The notes under the pieces are model-generated. The model was not told the origin of the DNA. It worked only from the letters and a program-made list of their open reading frames with translations, and did not search any database. This document shows, in pieces, positions 27,358 to 37,868 of a DNA stretch of 64,000 nt. The DNA comes from Kordiimonas sp. (GTDB lineage: Bacteria > Pseudomonadota > Alphaproteobacteria > Sphingomonadales > Emcibacteraceae), in the NCBI GenBank assembly GCA_002700365.1, contig PADB01000010.1:62001-126000 (forward strand). The letters run 5' to 3'. Every line of letters starts with the position of its first letter. Positions within the stretch are counted from its first letter, which is position 1. The position numbers and the translations under genes were made by a program.

Positions 27358-28266
27358 TTAATCCCCGGCGACCACGTCCGGTCTTTTCGGCGAACCTACT
27401 TCTTGTGAAGACTGGTTTTGTTCCGGTAACAGGGCACTGTCATAAGATACGACACTCACATAATTCAGCCCATAGAGCCGCGCATTCAATTTGACGTAAA
27501 TATGTCCCTCTGCATCGATCTCTTCTACTTCCCCTACCTGCAAATTTGGCGGAAATACCCCCCCTTGGCCTGATGTTATCACCTTTTCCCCGGCAACGAC
27601 CCGCCGTTCCAGTGGCAGATATAACAATTTAGGCCGGGACGAATTGTCACCCGCCAAAATCACGTTTTCGCCTGTGGAGGCCAATTTGACAGGTATATGG
27701 CTGTTCAGGTCAGTCAGCAGTAAGACACGGGCTGATGTTCGCCCCACATTAATAACATGCCCGACTACGCCCATTTCATTAATTACCGCATGACCTTTTT
27801 CAACGCCCTTATTTCTTCCCGCAGCAATCAATACACTCCTCACAAAACTACCCCCACTATCTGCCACAACGGAAGACGTTGCAACGAGACGGTGATCGCT
27901 TTCGTGCACTTTCAGAAGCTGTTTTAAACGCTGGTTATCAATCCGATACTGCGAGGCTTCGGCAACCTCCGCCCGCAGTTTCTGATTTTCTTCCCGTAAC
28001 GTAATGTTCTGATTAAAGGCCACAGATAGATCTTCACCCCATTGAAGTGCTGTATTCACGGCAACAACGGGCTGCGACAAAATATTCAGGATCGGCGCAA
28101 AAAAGTCCCCCAGCCTTGCTCTGGCGGATTCAACGACTGAAAACTGGCTTTTACCGATCAACAATAAAAATAAAGCCAAGACAATAAAGAGAAAGGCCGT
28201 GACTTTACGGCCCACCTTAAACGGGTGTTTATGTGCCCCGAACGTCTTGCCTTTTGGCAATTTCAA
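27358..28266 (-). CDS. mreC: Rod-shape determining protein MreC
   Basis: 302 residues: one transmembrane helix (about 23-41), a coiled coil (about 78-112, LREENQKLRAEVAEASQYRIDNQ) and a beta-barrel domain with GVVGHVINVGRTSARVLLLTD and GEKVITSGQGGVFPP. The start is TTG 28266 with AGGAAG upstream; the only good alternative is much farther in. MreC organises the elongasome at the periplasmic face. Confidence 0.95.
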   Translation of the reverse strand: MKLPKGKTFGAHKHPFKVGRKVTAFLFIVLALFLLLIGKSQFSVVESARARLGDFFAPILNILSQPVVAVNTALQWGEDLSVAFNQNITLREENQKLRAEVAEASQYRIDNQRLKQLLKVHESDHRLVATSSVVADSGGSFVRSVLIAAGRNKGVEKGHAVINEMGVVGHVINVGRTSARVLLLTDLNSHIPVKLASTGENVILAGDNSSRPKLLYLPLERRVVAGEKVITSGQGGVFPPNLQVGEVEEIDAEGHIYVKLNARLYGLNYVSVVSYDSALLPEQNQSSQEVGSPKRPDVVAGD

Positions 28267-28330
28267 GCCAGCTTCCTATCTTCCAGTCTTTATCCCATAC
28301 TACGCGCACCGACCGCCACAGTCATCAGGG

Positions 28331-29392
<1,062 letters not shown>

Positions 29393-29498
29393 CTAAGCAG
29401 CATATCTGTATACCGGTCACCATAAAATACCCTGTTAACTATGTATGCAGATAATAGACTGATTGCAATTTCTTTGTGACCTTTCACACGTTTTCCCT

Positions 29499-29526
29499 AA
29501 AAAAAGGAACCCGAAGGTTCCTTTTT
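29499..29526 (-). terminator. Intrinsic terminator after leuA
   Basis: GGAACC / GGTTCC with the stable tetraloop TTCG on the minus strand, flanked by A5 upstream and T7 downstream. It lies 52 bases beyond the leuA stop and before mreB. By symmetry it might also act in the plus direction. Confidence 0.88.
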
Positions 29527-29577
29527 CATCTCATTAATGATTGAAAGGCACTGTTTTCAACAATGCTGCACCCAAGG

Positions 29578-31125
29578 CTATGCTGATAATTCCGCAGGCG
29601 CTGTTTTTTCCCTTTTGGTCACCAACTTGTTTACTGCATTGATATAGGCTTTGGCAGAGGCAACCATAGTATCCAGATGCGCTGCCATACCGTTGACAGT
29701 CTTGCCATCTTCCTCCAACCGCACTGTCACTTCAGCCTGCGCATCCGTCCCTCCGGTTACCGCATGCACCTGGTACAATTGCAAATGTGCATTCGGCGCG
29801 CAATTAGACTTGATCGCCTTGAAAATTGCATCGACAGGGCCGTCACCATCTGCTGAAACTGTCACCACATCTCCGTCTATCTCCAATTCCAACGTTGCGG
29901 CATTATGCGCTTCATTCGAATTACAGCTGATATCCCAGCTTAATAAACGGATATGTTCATTGACACGGAAACCATCATCAACCAATGCAATGATATCTTC
30001 ATCAAAGACATCTTTCTTCTTATCCGCCAAATCTTTAAAGCGGTTGAAAGCATCTAGGAATTGATTATCACCCACTTCGTAACCTAAATCTTTCAGCTTT
30101 TCGCGGAAAGCATGGCGTCCGGAATGTTTACCCATGACCAATGTGGACTTCTTCAATCCTACGGATTCCGGCGTCATAATTTCATAGGTTTGGGCATTTT
30201 TCAGCATGCCGTCCTGATGGATGCCACTTTCGTGGGCAAAGGCATTCGCCCCGACAATCGCCTTATTATTCTGTACTGTTAAACCCGTCACCGCAGAAAC
30301 CAACCGTGACGCTGGTGTGATATGTTCACTTACCACACCAGTGGTATAGGGTAATTCGTCCTGGCGTGTTTTAAACGCCATGACAACCTCTTCCAAGGCC
30401 GCATTCCCGGCCCGTTCCCCAATACCATTAATCGTGCATTCGATCTGACGGGCCCCGGCCTTAACACCGGCAATAGAATTCGCAACCCCCAAGCCTAAAT
30501 CATTGTGACAATGCGTTGAAATAACCGCCTTATCAATGTTCGGCACCCGGTCATGGATCATTTTTATCAGACTAAAATACTCTTCCGGCACCGTATAGCC
30601 CACCGTATCTGGCACATTAATGGTGGTCGCACCAGCATTGATCGCCACTTCGATAGACTGACATAAGAAATCGTGTTCCGTGCGCGTCCCGTCTTCGCAT
30701 GACCATTCTACGTCCGGACACACACTTCGGGCATGTGATACGCTATCTGCTATTGCTTCCAATACCTGTTCGGGTTCCATCTGCAATTTGTATTTCATAT
30801 GCAACGGACTTGTGGAAATAAAGGTATGGATGCGTGGGCGCTTGGCATCCCGTAATGCTTCCCATGCGCGGTCGATATCTTTACGACTGGCCCGCGCCAA
30901 AGAGCACACAGAGGTTTTTTCCATCAAACGCGCTACTTCGCGTACAGCTTCAAAATCACCGTTAGAAGCAATTGCAAAACCCGCCTCGATAACATCAACG
31001 CCCAGATTTTCCAGCATCTCTGCAACACGCAACTTCTCTGTCAATGTCATAGATGCGCCAGGGGACTGTTCACCATCCCGCAAGGTGGTGTCGAAAATAA
31101 TTACTCGATTGTTTTCTTGGTTCAT
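29578..31125 (-). CDS. leuA: 2-Isopropylmalate synthase
   Basis: 515 residues. First committed enzyme of leucine synthesis, condensing acetyl-CoA with 2-oxoisovalerate. The TIM barrel has FDTTLRDGEQSPGASM, HCHNDLGLGVANS and the regulatory/catalytic GIGERAGN; the C-terminal half is the leucine-sensing LeuA regulatory domain. N-terminus follows the family start. The Shine-Dalgarno sequence is weak (AGCGGA), and a 10-codon mini-ORF ends 4 bases upstream, so translation may depend on the leader described at 31126-31404. Confidence 0.97.
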   Translation of the reverse strand: MNQENNRVIIFDTTLRDGEQSPGASMTLTEKLRVAEMLENLGVDVIEAGFAIASNGDFEAVREVARLMEKTSVCSLARASRKDIDRAWEALRDAKRPRIHTFISTSPLHMKYKLQMEPEQVLEAIADSVSHARSVCPDVEWSCEDGTRTEHDFLCQSIEVAINAGATTINVPDTVGYTVPEEYFSLIKMIHDRVPNIDKAVISTHCHNDLGLGVANSIAGVKAGARQIECTINGIGERAGNAALEEVVMAFKTRQDELPYTTGVVSEHITPASRLVSAVTGLTVQNNKAIVGANAFAHESGIHQDGMLKNAQTYEIMTPESVGLKKSTLVMGKHSGRHAFREKLKDLGYEVGDNQFLDAFNRFKDLADKKKDVFDEDIIALVDDGFRVNEHIRLLSWDISCNSNEAHNAATLELEIDGDVVTVSADGDGPVDAIFKAIKSNCAPNAHLQLYQVHAVTGGTDAQAEVTVRLEEDGKTVNGMAAHLDTMVASAKAYINAVNKLVTKREKTAPAELSA

Positions 31126-31404
31126 TTACTTAATTCCGCTCTTCATTTTCTTTTTTAGCCATTTCTCCGTGGAAATAGCCCTACTGGTTCCGCTTTACCC
31201 CTAAATGCCCGCTGCATCGCAGCCTCTATGATGTAAGCATCCAGGGGTCCGTTAGTCGGCAACCCAGTAGTGCGGAAAGATGTGTCAGATGGGAAATGCG
31301 GACAGGGGGAAACATCGTTGCTGCCGCAACGTTCTGTCTTACCTGATCTGAAATAATCTTAACCGTCATTTTCGCTGTCCACATTCCAAAAAAACTGTCT
31401 GGAA
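31126..31404 (-). promoter_or_regulatory. leuA 5' leader, candidate leucine attenuator
   Basis: About 280 nt between the predicted transcription start and leuA. On the minus strand it contains a 47-codon ORF (31226-31369), a segment CTACTGGGTT (31261-31270) inside that ORF and its near complement GAACCAGTAG (31181-31190), then a hairpin with arms GCTATTTC/GAAATGGC (about 31159-31179) and a 10-codon mini-ORF MAKKENEERN (31130-31162). The pairing segment in the ORF contains adjacent leucine codons CTA CTG, as expected when ribosome stalling controls the fold. No terminal U run is visible, so control of translation seems likelier than transcription termination. Mechanism is inference. Confidence 0.55.
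31226..31369 (-). CDS. Candidate leuA leader peptide, 47 residues
   Basis: ATG 31369 to TAG 31228-31226 on the minus strand, with GGA 11 bases upstream. An inner in-frame ATG at about 31315 would give a 29-residue form starting MFPPVRIS. Six leucines fall in the second half (HLTHLSALLGCRL), including one adjacent pair. It ends about 100 bases before leuA. Below the usual gene-size limit and unsupported by homology I can recall; reported because of its position in a long leader with matching RNA pairing. Confidence 0.45.
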   Translation of the reverse strand: MTVKIISDQVRQNVAAATMFPPVRISHLTHLSALLGCRLTDPWMLTS

Positions 31405-31410
31405 TACGAC

Positions 31411-31440
31411 ATTATATAACATGACAATTTAACATTGCAA
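31411..31440 (-). promoter_or_regulatory. leuA: leuA promoter, sigma70-type
   Basis: Read on the minus strand: TTGCAA (31440-31435), an 18-base spacer, TATAAT (31416-31411), predicting a start near 31404. The -10 box is a perfect consensus. It abuts the 3' end of the MmcQ/YjbR gene. Confidence 0.7.
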
Positions 31441-31442
31441 CA

Positions 31443-31808
31443 TCACAACAAATTCAGCTCTTTGCGCTTAGCCTTCGTCAACTTACTGACCACAAGTCCA
31501 TAAGCCTTGTGTATATAATCTGTTATATCCTGGTCACTCAATACATCCGGTACATCCGGTTGCGTTAATTGCACCCATTTCGCACGCGCCAGATAAGGAG
31601 CGGGGATAACCCCTTCCAATTCACACAACACAGCATAGCTATGATCATCACATTTAAAACTGATCTTTTCGTGCTGCCCTTCCCCCCAGACAGAACAAAG
31701 TGCAAAAATTTTACCGCCTATTTTCCATACTGAACTATCCCCCCACTGAATAACATTAGTCGTCTGCGGCAAGGCTGCACAAATCTGGTCAAATTCATAT
31801 CGTTTCAT
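31443..31808 (-). CDS. MmcQ/YjbR family protein
   Basis: 121 residues with the CyaY-like alpha/beta pattern of the family: TTNVIQWGDSSVWKIGGKIFALCSVW near the N-terminus, ISFKCDD and a C-terminal helix with YIHKAYGLVVSKLTKAKRKEL. Described as DNA-binding by fold similarity; biological role uncertain. Its start is 58 bases from the ilvC terminator. Confidence 0.87.
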   Translation of the reverse strand: MKRYEFDQICAALPQTTNVIQWGDSSVWKIGGKIFALCSVWGEGQHEKISFKCDDHSYAVLCELEGVIPAPYLARAKWVQLTQPDVPDVLSDQDITDYIHKAYGLVVSKLTKAKRKELNLL

Positions 31809-31866
31809 TCATTCGCCCCCTCAATTTTTCCCGTTGATTTTACCCCCTCAGGACAAAAGCATGAAC

Positions 31867-31897
31867 AAAAAAAGCCGGGTAAAGGTACCCGGCTTTT
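31867..31897 (-). terminator. Intrinsic terminator after ilvC
   Basis: A perfect 12-bp stem AAAAGCCGGGTA / TACCCGGCTTTT with an AAGG/CCTT loop, followed on the minus strand by a T7 run, 21 bases past the ilvC stop. Confidence 0.9.
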
Positions 31898-31917
31898 CCG
31901 TCATAATAACTTAAAAA

Positions 31918-32994
<1,077 letters not shown>

Positions 32995-33540
32995 CTATAG
33001 CTTATCTTGACCCCGGGCCAATGCTGCAACCCCGGTACGTACGACTTCCACCAATCCCAACTCCTGCATCAACGTTGCAAAAGCTGTTATTTTTTCCGTT
33101 TTACCCGTGACTTCAAAAATGAAAGAGCCCTTCGTGCTATCCACCGTTTTAGCACGGAAAGCTTCGGCAATCCGTCTTGCCTCTTCGCGGTCTTCCGGAT
33201 TTGGGGCCACTTTAATTAACGCCAACTCCCGTTCCACTGACGGACCGTCTAATGTCAAATCACCCACGCGAATTACTGGCACCAAGCGGTCTAGTTGGGC
33301 CTTAATTTGTTCAATCACCATCGGCGTACCCGTAGTGACGATCGTAATCCGTGATGTCTGCCCCTCCATATCATCGGGGGCCACCGTCAGGCTTTCAATA
33401 TTGTAACCCCGACCGGAAAACAATCCGATCACCCGGGCCAACACCCCGACCTCGTTGTCCACAATGACAGAAATCGTATGACTTGCGGTATTTTCCAATG
33501 CTGTTGCGTTCAATTTAGTCCCTATAATCTTTTGGTTCAT
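32995..33540 (-). CDS. ilvH: Acetolactate synthase, small regulatory subunit
   Basis: About 181 residues. The ACT domain SHTISVIVDNEVGVLARVIGLFSGRGYNIESLTVAP binds valine for feedback control; a second ALS small-subunit domain follows (IAEAFRAKTVDSTKGSFIFEVTG). The start is uncertain: ATGs at 33540 and 33546 fit homologue length, while the frame runs to 33588; none has a clear Shine-Dalgarno sequence. Pairs with the large subunit encoded upstream. Confidence 0.94.
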   Translation of the reverse strand: MNQKIIGTKLNATALENTASHTISVIVDNEVGVLARVIGLFSGRGYNIESLTVAPDDMEGQTSRITIVTTGTPMVIEQIKAQLDRLVPVIRVGDLTLDGPSVERELALIKVAPNPEDREEARRIAEAFRAKTVDSTKGSFIFEVTGKTEKITAFATLMQELGLVEVVRTGVAALARGQDKL

Positions 33541-33642
33541 AGTCATGGACAAACGCCCACAAAATACTGGCTTATCGCAATTTTGCAATCACATATTGCC
33601 AACAACTGGAAACGTTCCTTTTGCCGTGGCAAAACTCATATT

Positions 33643-35397
33643 CTAAACAAGTGCCGCCCCACCTGAAAATTCCTCATGGTCTTCGGCATCAGCCAAAATC
33701 ATTTCATGGTGTCCCGCACCTGAAGGCACCATGGGGTAACAATTTTCCAGTTTAGCCACACGGCAATCGAAAATAACCGGTTTGTCAGACGCAATCATCT
33801 CCATAATTGCGCCATCCAGTTCATCCGGCATTTCCGCACGTATCCCAACGGCCCCGAAAGATTCAGCCAGCTTGACGAAATCGGGAAGTGCTTCTGTATA
33901 ACTATTTGAATAACGCCCCTCGTGGTTCAGATCCTGCCATTGCCGGACCATTCCCATGTACTCATTATTCAATATAAAGACTTTTACCGGCAGTCCATAC
34001 TGCATCGCCGTACTCATTTCCTGAATATTCATCAGGATTGAGGCTTCCCCGGCTATATCAATCACCAGTTTATCCGGATGCGCCACTTGCGCACCGATAG
34101 CTGCAGGCAATCCATAGCCCATTGTCCCTAACCCGCCTGATGTCAGCCAATGGTTAGGCTCTTCAAACATATAGAACTGAGCCGCCCACATCTGATGCTG
34201 GCCAACCTCTGTTGAAATATAAGGTTTACGGTCTTTGGTCAGCTCATAAAGACGCTGCACGGCATACTGTGGCATGATGACATCGTCACGTTGCGTATAA
34301 TTTAGACATTTGCGATCACGCCACGTCTCAATCTGTGTCCACCAATCCGCAAGAGCCTCTTTGTCCGCAGAATGCACCCCGGATTTCCACACCTTAATCA
34401 TATCTTCCAGAACATGCGCCGCATCTCCGACAATCGGCAAATCAACATGAACCGTCTTATTAATAGAGGACCGGTCAATATCTACATGTATCTTTTTGGA
34501 ATGAGGTGAAAAAGCATCAAGTCGACCGGTCACCCGGTCATCAAAACGGGCCCCCAAACACAACATGACATCACACTTATGCATCGCATTGTTGGCTTCA
34601 TAGGTACCATGCATGCCTAACATGCCAAGAAAATGTTTATCCGTACCGGAAACAGCCCCGAGACCCATAAGCGTACTGGTAATCGGAAAGCCTGTCATTT
34701 TAACAAATTCGCGCAATAACTGTGCAGCCGCGGGGCCAGAATTAATCACCCCGCCACCGGAATAGATTATGGGTTTCTTCGCTGATGCCAACAATTCAAC
34801 TGCTTCACGGATATTTTCAATATCCCCTTTTAATTGCGGCTTATAACTACGATGGGAAATTCGGCCGGAATGCAGAACATCGCTGGTCTGGATTTGGACA
34901 TCTTTTGGAATATCAATCACAACAGGTCCCGGGCGACCATTTGTCGCAACATAAAAGGCCTCATGAACGATGCTGGAGAGCTTATCTACATCCTTCACCA
35001 GATAATTATGCTTTGTACAATGACGCGAAATGCCAACTGTATCAGCCTCCTGAAACGCGTCTGACCCAATCAAATGTGTTGGCACCTGCCCCGTCAGACA
35101 AACAACGGGTATAGAATCCAGCATGGCGTCCGTCAGGCCAGTAATAGCATTCGTCGCACCAGGACCAGACGTCACCAAAACAACACCAGGCTTTCCTGTA
35201 GAACGTGCATAACCTTCGGCCGCATGAACAGCGGCTTGCTCATGACGAACGAGGATATGACGAATTTTCGTTTGCTGGAAAATTTCATCATAAATTGGCA
35301 AGACCGCCCCGCCGGGATAGCCAAAAATCACATCAACCCCAAGGTCCTCAAGGGATTTAATGAGAATTGCGGCACCACTTAAAGGCTTTGTCGTCAT
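33643..35397 (-). CDS. ilvB: Acetolactate synthase, large catalytic subunit
   Basis: 584 residues. A thiamine-diphosphate enzyme making acetolactate/acetohydroxybutyrate. N-terminal VDVIFGYPGGAVLPIYDE with the catalytic Glu in RHEQAAVHAAEGYAR, the FAD region, and the TPP/Mg domain with DIAGEASILMN...NNEYMGMVRQWQ. ATG 35397 has AAAGG upstream; the frame also contains GTG 35424. First gene of ilvB-ilvH-ilvC. The 200-bp leader has several tiny ORFs and a TATAAT at about 35592-35597. Confidence 0.97.
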   Translation of the reverse strand: MTTKPLSGAAILIKSLEDLGVDVIFGYPGGAVLPIYDEIFQQTKIRHILVRHEQAAVHAAEGYARSTGKPGVVLVTSGPGATNAITGLTDAMLDSIPVVCLTGQVPTHLIGSDAFQEADTVGISRHCTKHNYLVKDVDKLSSIVHEAFYVATNGRPGPVVIDIPKDVQIQTSDVLHSGRISHRSYKPQLKGDIENIREAVELLASAKKPIIYSGGGVINSGPAAAQLLREFVKMTGFPITSTLMGLGAVSGTDKHFLGMLGMHGTYEANNAMHKCDVMLCLGARFDDRVTGRLDAFSPHSKKIHVDIDRSSINKTVHVDLPIVGDAAHVLEDMIKVWKSGVHSADKEALADWWTQIETWRDRKCLNYTQRDDVIMPQYAVQRLYELTKDRKPYISTEVGQHQMWAAQFYMFEEPNHWLTSGGLGTMGYGLPAAIGAQVAHPDKLVIDIAGEASILMNIQEMSTAMQYGLPVKVFILNNEYMGMVRQWQDLNHEGRYSNSYTEALPDFVKLAESFGAVGIRAEMPDELDGAIMEMIASDKPVIFDCRVAKLENCYPMVPSGAGHHEMILADAEDHEEFSGGAALV

Positions 35398-35630
35398 ATC
35401 CAGACCTTTCATCAACTTTAACACTTAACTTACGCACCTATTATAATGACTTGCGACTATCTGCAGTGCGTAGCATTCCCATCACGCTTACCATGGCGCA
35501 GAACGCATTCAGGCAGCCCTTATATCGGCAAAAAAGTCATTGTGCAATTGAAAGACTTAATTACCAATAAGGCCGCATTTTTCGGGAAGTTATTATAATA
35601 ATATTACAAAGTCAACATCATATTTGTAAT

Positions 35631-36554
35631 TTATAAAAAGATTTTGTCCGGTATAATTTCATCTTCTTTCGATGAGATAAAGACCCAATCACTAAATTGA
35701 TTACGAAACCATGTCATTTGTCGTTTCGCATACTGACGGGTTAACATCTTGGCAGTAACAACAGCTTCTTCCAGGGAAACCTCCCCGTTTAGATAGGCCG
35801 CCAACTGCACCGCCCCTAAAGATTTCATGACAGGTGTATCCACAGTATAACCTTCGGCAATTGCGTGCTTCACTTCTTCCAAGGCACCATTTTGCACCAT
35901 CAAGTCAAAACGGTGGTTGCAGTTATCATAAACCGTTTCGCGGGGAGGATAGAGTATGATACGCGCAATATTCAAATCAGGCTCATTTTTCAATCCCCCG
36001 CGTGGAGGCTGTGATTGCCATTCCGACAATGATCGTCCTGTTGACCGGATCACCTCCAATGCCCGTGTAATACGTTGTCGGTCAGCAGAATTTAACTGCG
36101 CCGCCATCATAGGGTCTTCACGTTCCAGTAAAGGATAAAGCTTCTCAGGCTCCTCTACCATCATCTGCCTTAATGAATGCCGCACTTCAACATCAATATC
36201 CGGCACAAAAACCAACCCTTCGTAAAGGGCCTTAAAATATAATCCAGTACCTCCGGTAACAATGGGTATGCGCCCGCGAGACCATATCCCGTCCAGAACA
36301 GGTCCAGCCATTTCCCGCCAGCGCATGACGGAGCAACCATCATTCCCTGACAACAGACCGTATAAATGATGCGGGCATTGCGCTTCTTCCTCAGCATCCG
36401 GGCGCGCTGTCAGACAACGTAGTTCACGGTAAATCTGCATACTATCCGCATTGACAATTTCACCATCAAAATGCGTCGCCAATGCCAGCGCCAATGACGA
36501 CTTGCCGCTGGCCGTTGCCCCCCCCAGTAAAATTAATTTGCGATGGTTTATCAT
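35631..36554 (-). CDS. miaA: tRNA dimethylallyltransferase
   Basis: 307 residues. Adds a dimethylallyl group to A37 of tRNAs reading UNN codons. P-loop LGGATASGKSSLALALA, then GEIVNADSMQIYREL, GGTGLYFKALYEGL, RAL-EV region and ML-TRQYAKRQMTWFRNQ near the C-terminus. Normal length. Divergent from serB. Confidence 0.97.
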   Translation of the reverse strand: MINHRKLILLGGATASGKSSLALALATHFDGEIVNADSMQIYRELRCLTARPDAEEEAQCPHHLYGLLSGNDGCSVMRWREMAGPVLDGIWSRGRIPIVTGGTGLYFKALYEGLVFVPDIDVEVRHSLRQMMVEEPEKLYPLLEREDPMMAAQLNSADRQRITRALEVIRSTGRSLSEWQSQPPRGGLKNEPDLNIARIILYPPRETVYDNCNHRFDLMVQNGALEEVKHAIAEGYTVDTPVMKSLGAVQLAAYLNGEVSLEEAVVTAKMLTRQYAKRQMTWFRNQFSDWVFISSKEDEIIPDKIFL

Positions 36555-36759
36555 TGTGCTTGGTAATCAACTGGCCTTAAATTATGTCGTCCGTGACGTC
36601 TTCTTTCCCTTGCTAACATAAAAATGCCCTTTCACATAAAACTGACACCAAAAAAATATGGCATCTGGGCTGTGGTCTGTGTACCTATAGTCGGCAAAGA
36701 CCTATGGCAATGATGGAAGTTTCTGTCATCATCGCCCACATAATACCTTGAAAGTGAAT

Positions 36760-37668
36760 ATGACCATGGCAAATGTTCTGACCTTAATCGCATCGCCGGA
36801 AACCGCCGACCTTACCGATCAATTGGTAAAGCGCGCCTGTGACAGCCTCCGACAGGCCGGGGCAATTGTACAGGATATACGCTGGCTCGCCCCCAAAATC
36901 GCCGTGGATATTCCTTTTAACGGCATAGCCCCGAATATCGCACAACAACAAGCGGGGATAGCTTTGGGCAACGCCCCTATCGATTTTTTTGCACAACCCG
37001 TCGCCGACAGACAAAAAAAGTTGTTGGTCGCTGATATGGATAGCACCATCATTCAAGTAGAATGTATTGACGAGCTGGCTGATTTCGCTGGCCTAAAGGA
37101 AAAAGTCGCAAAAATCACGGAAGCCGCCATGCGCGGGGAGCTTGACTTCGCCGAAGCTCTGCAAGAGCGGGTTGCCCTTCTGGCGGGCATGGATGTGTCC
37201 GTTTTGGAAAAGGCCTTTACTGAACGGGTTGTCCTGATGCCAGGTGCCATTGAAATGGTTAAAACCATGAACAAAATGGGCGCCAAGACCGTATTGGTTT
37301 CCGGTGGTTTCACATTTTTCACCAACCGGGTAGCCCGGCAAACCGGCTTTCACATTAACCGTGCCAATACCCTTAACATAGAAAACGATCAATTAACCGG
37401 AACCGTTGGCCATCCCATTGTTGACGCGAACACAAAACTGCACTCTTTAGAAGAGTTTCGCCAGGCACAAGGACTACAAATAAATCAAACATTGGCCGTG
37501 GGTGATGGCGCCAATGATATCCCTATGATAAAGGCCGCCGGACTAGGCGTTGCTTATCACGCGAAACCAGCGGCGGCGGAAGCGGCAGATGCACAAATCA
37601 ATCACGGCGATTTAACCGCATTGCTTTATCTTCAGGGCTACCACCAGGATGACTTTGCAATTGCATAG
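36760..37668 (+). CDS. serB: Phosphoserine phosphatase
   Basis: About 302 residues. Last step of serine synthesis. The N-terminal ~85 residues form an ACT-like domain; the HAD domain begins at ADMDSTIIQVECIDELADFAG (nucleophile Asp92, acid Asp94), continues with VLVSGGFTFFTNRVA and ends with AVGDGANDIPMIKAAGLGVAY. The frame opens at TTG 36748; ATG 36760 follows GAAAGTGA and gives the usual start. Conserved neighbour of miaA and the Do protease in alphaproteobacteria. Confidence 0.96.
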   Translation: MTMANVLTLIASPETADLTDQLVKRACDSLRQAGAIVQDIRWLAPKIAVDIPFNGIAPNIAQQQAGIALGNAPIDFFAQPVADRQKKLLVADMDSTIIQVECIDELADFAGLKEKVAKITEAAMRGELDFAEALQERVALLAGMDVSVLEKAFTERVVLMPGAIEMVKTMNKMGAKTVLVSGGFTFFTNRVARQTGFHINRANTLNIENDQLTGTVGHPIVDANTKLHSLEEFRQAQGLQINQTLAVGDGANDIPMIKAAGLGVAYHAKPAAAEAADAQINHGDLTALLYLQGYHQDDFAIA

Positions 37669-37801
37669 CTCCATATACGCATAGCCCTTATCAGTACCGC
37701 ACCACGACAACGCATGGGATTTCTGTACAAAACCCACATATGCAATGGTCCTAAAGCGATCGACGAAGGCAATGTGTTATTGATATTTTTGGACACAATA
37801 A

Positions 37802-37826
37802 AGAAGACCGGGGAAAACCCGGCCTT
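37802..37826 (-). terminator. Probable terminator of the hflK-degP operon
   Basis: Minus strand AAGGCCGGG / CCCGGTCTT, a 9-bp stem with one G-U pair and a TTTTC loop, followed by CTTTATT. The T run is interrupted, so strength is uncertain. Placed between convergent degP and serB. Confidence 0.5.
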
Positions 37827-37868
37827 CCTAACTCCATCGTCCAAACGATCTATAACAAAGATGTAGGA

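Noticed and set aside
30680-31204. 174-codon open frame antisense to leuA
   Set aside because: Covers the strongly supported leuA start and leader on the opposite strand; no domain seen.
35592-35616. TTGACT...TATAAT as an ilvB promoter
   Set aside because: The spacer is only 12 bases, too short for a normal sigma70 promoter; kept as an AT-rich region, not called.
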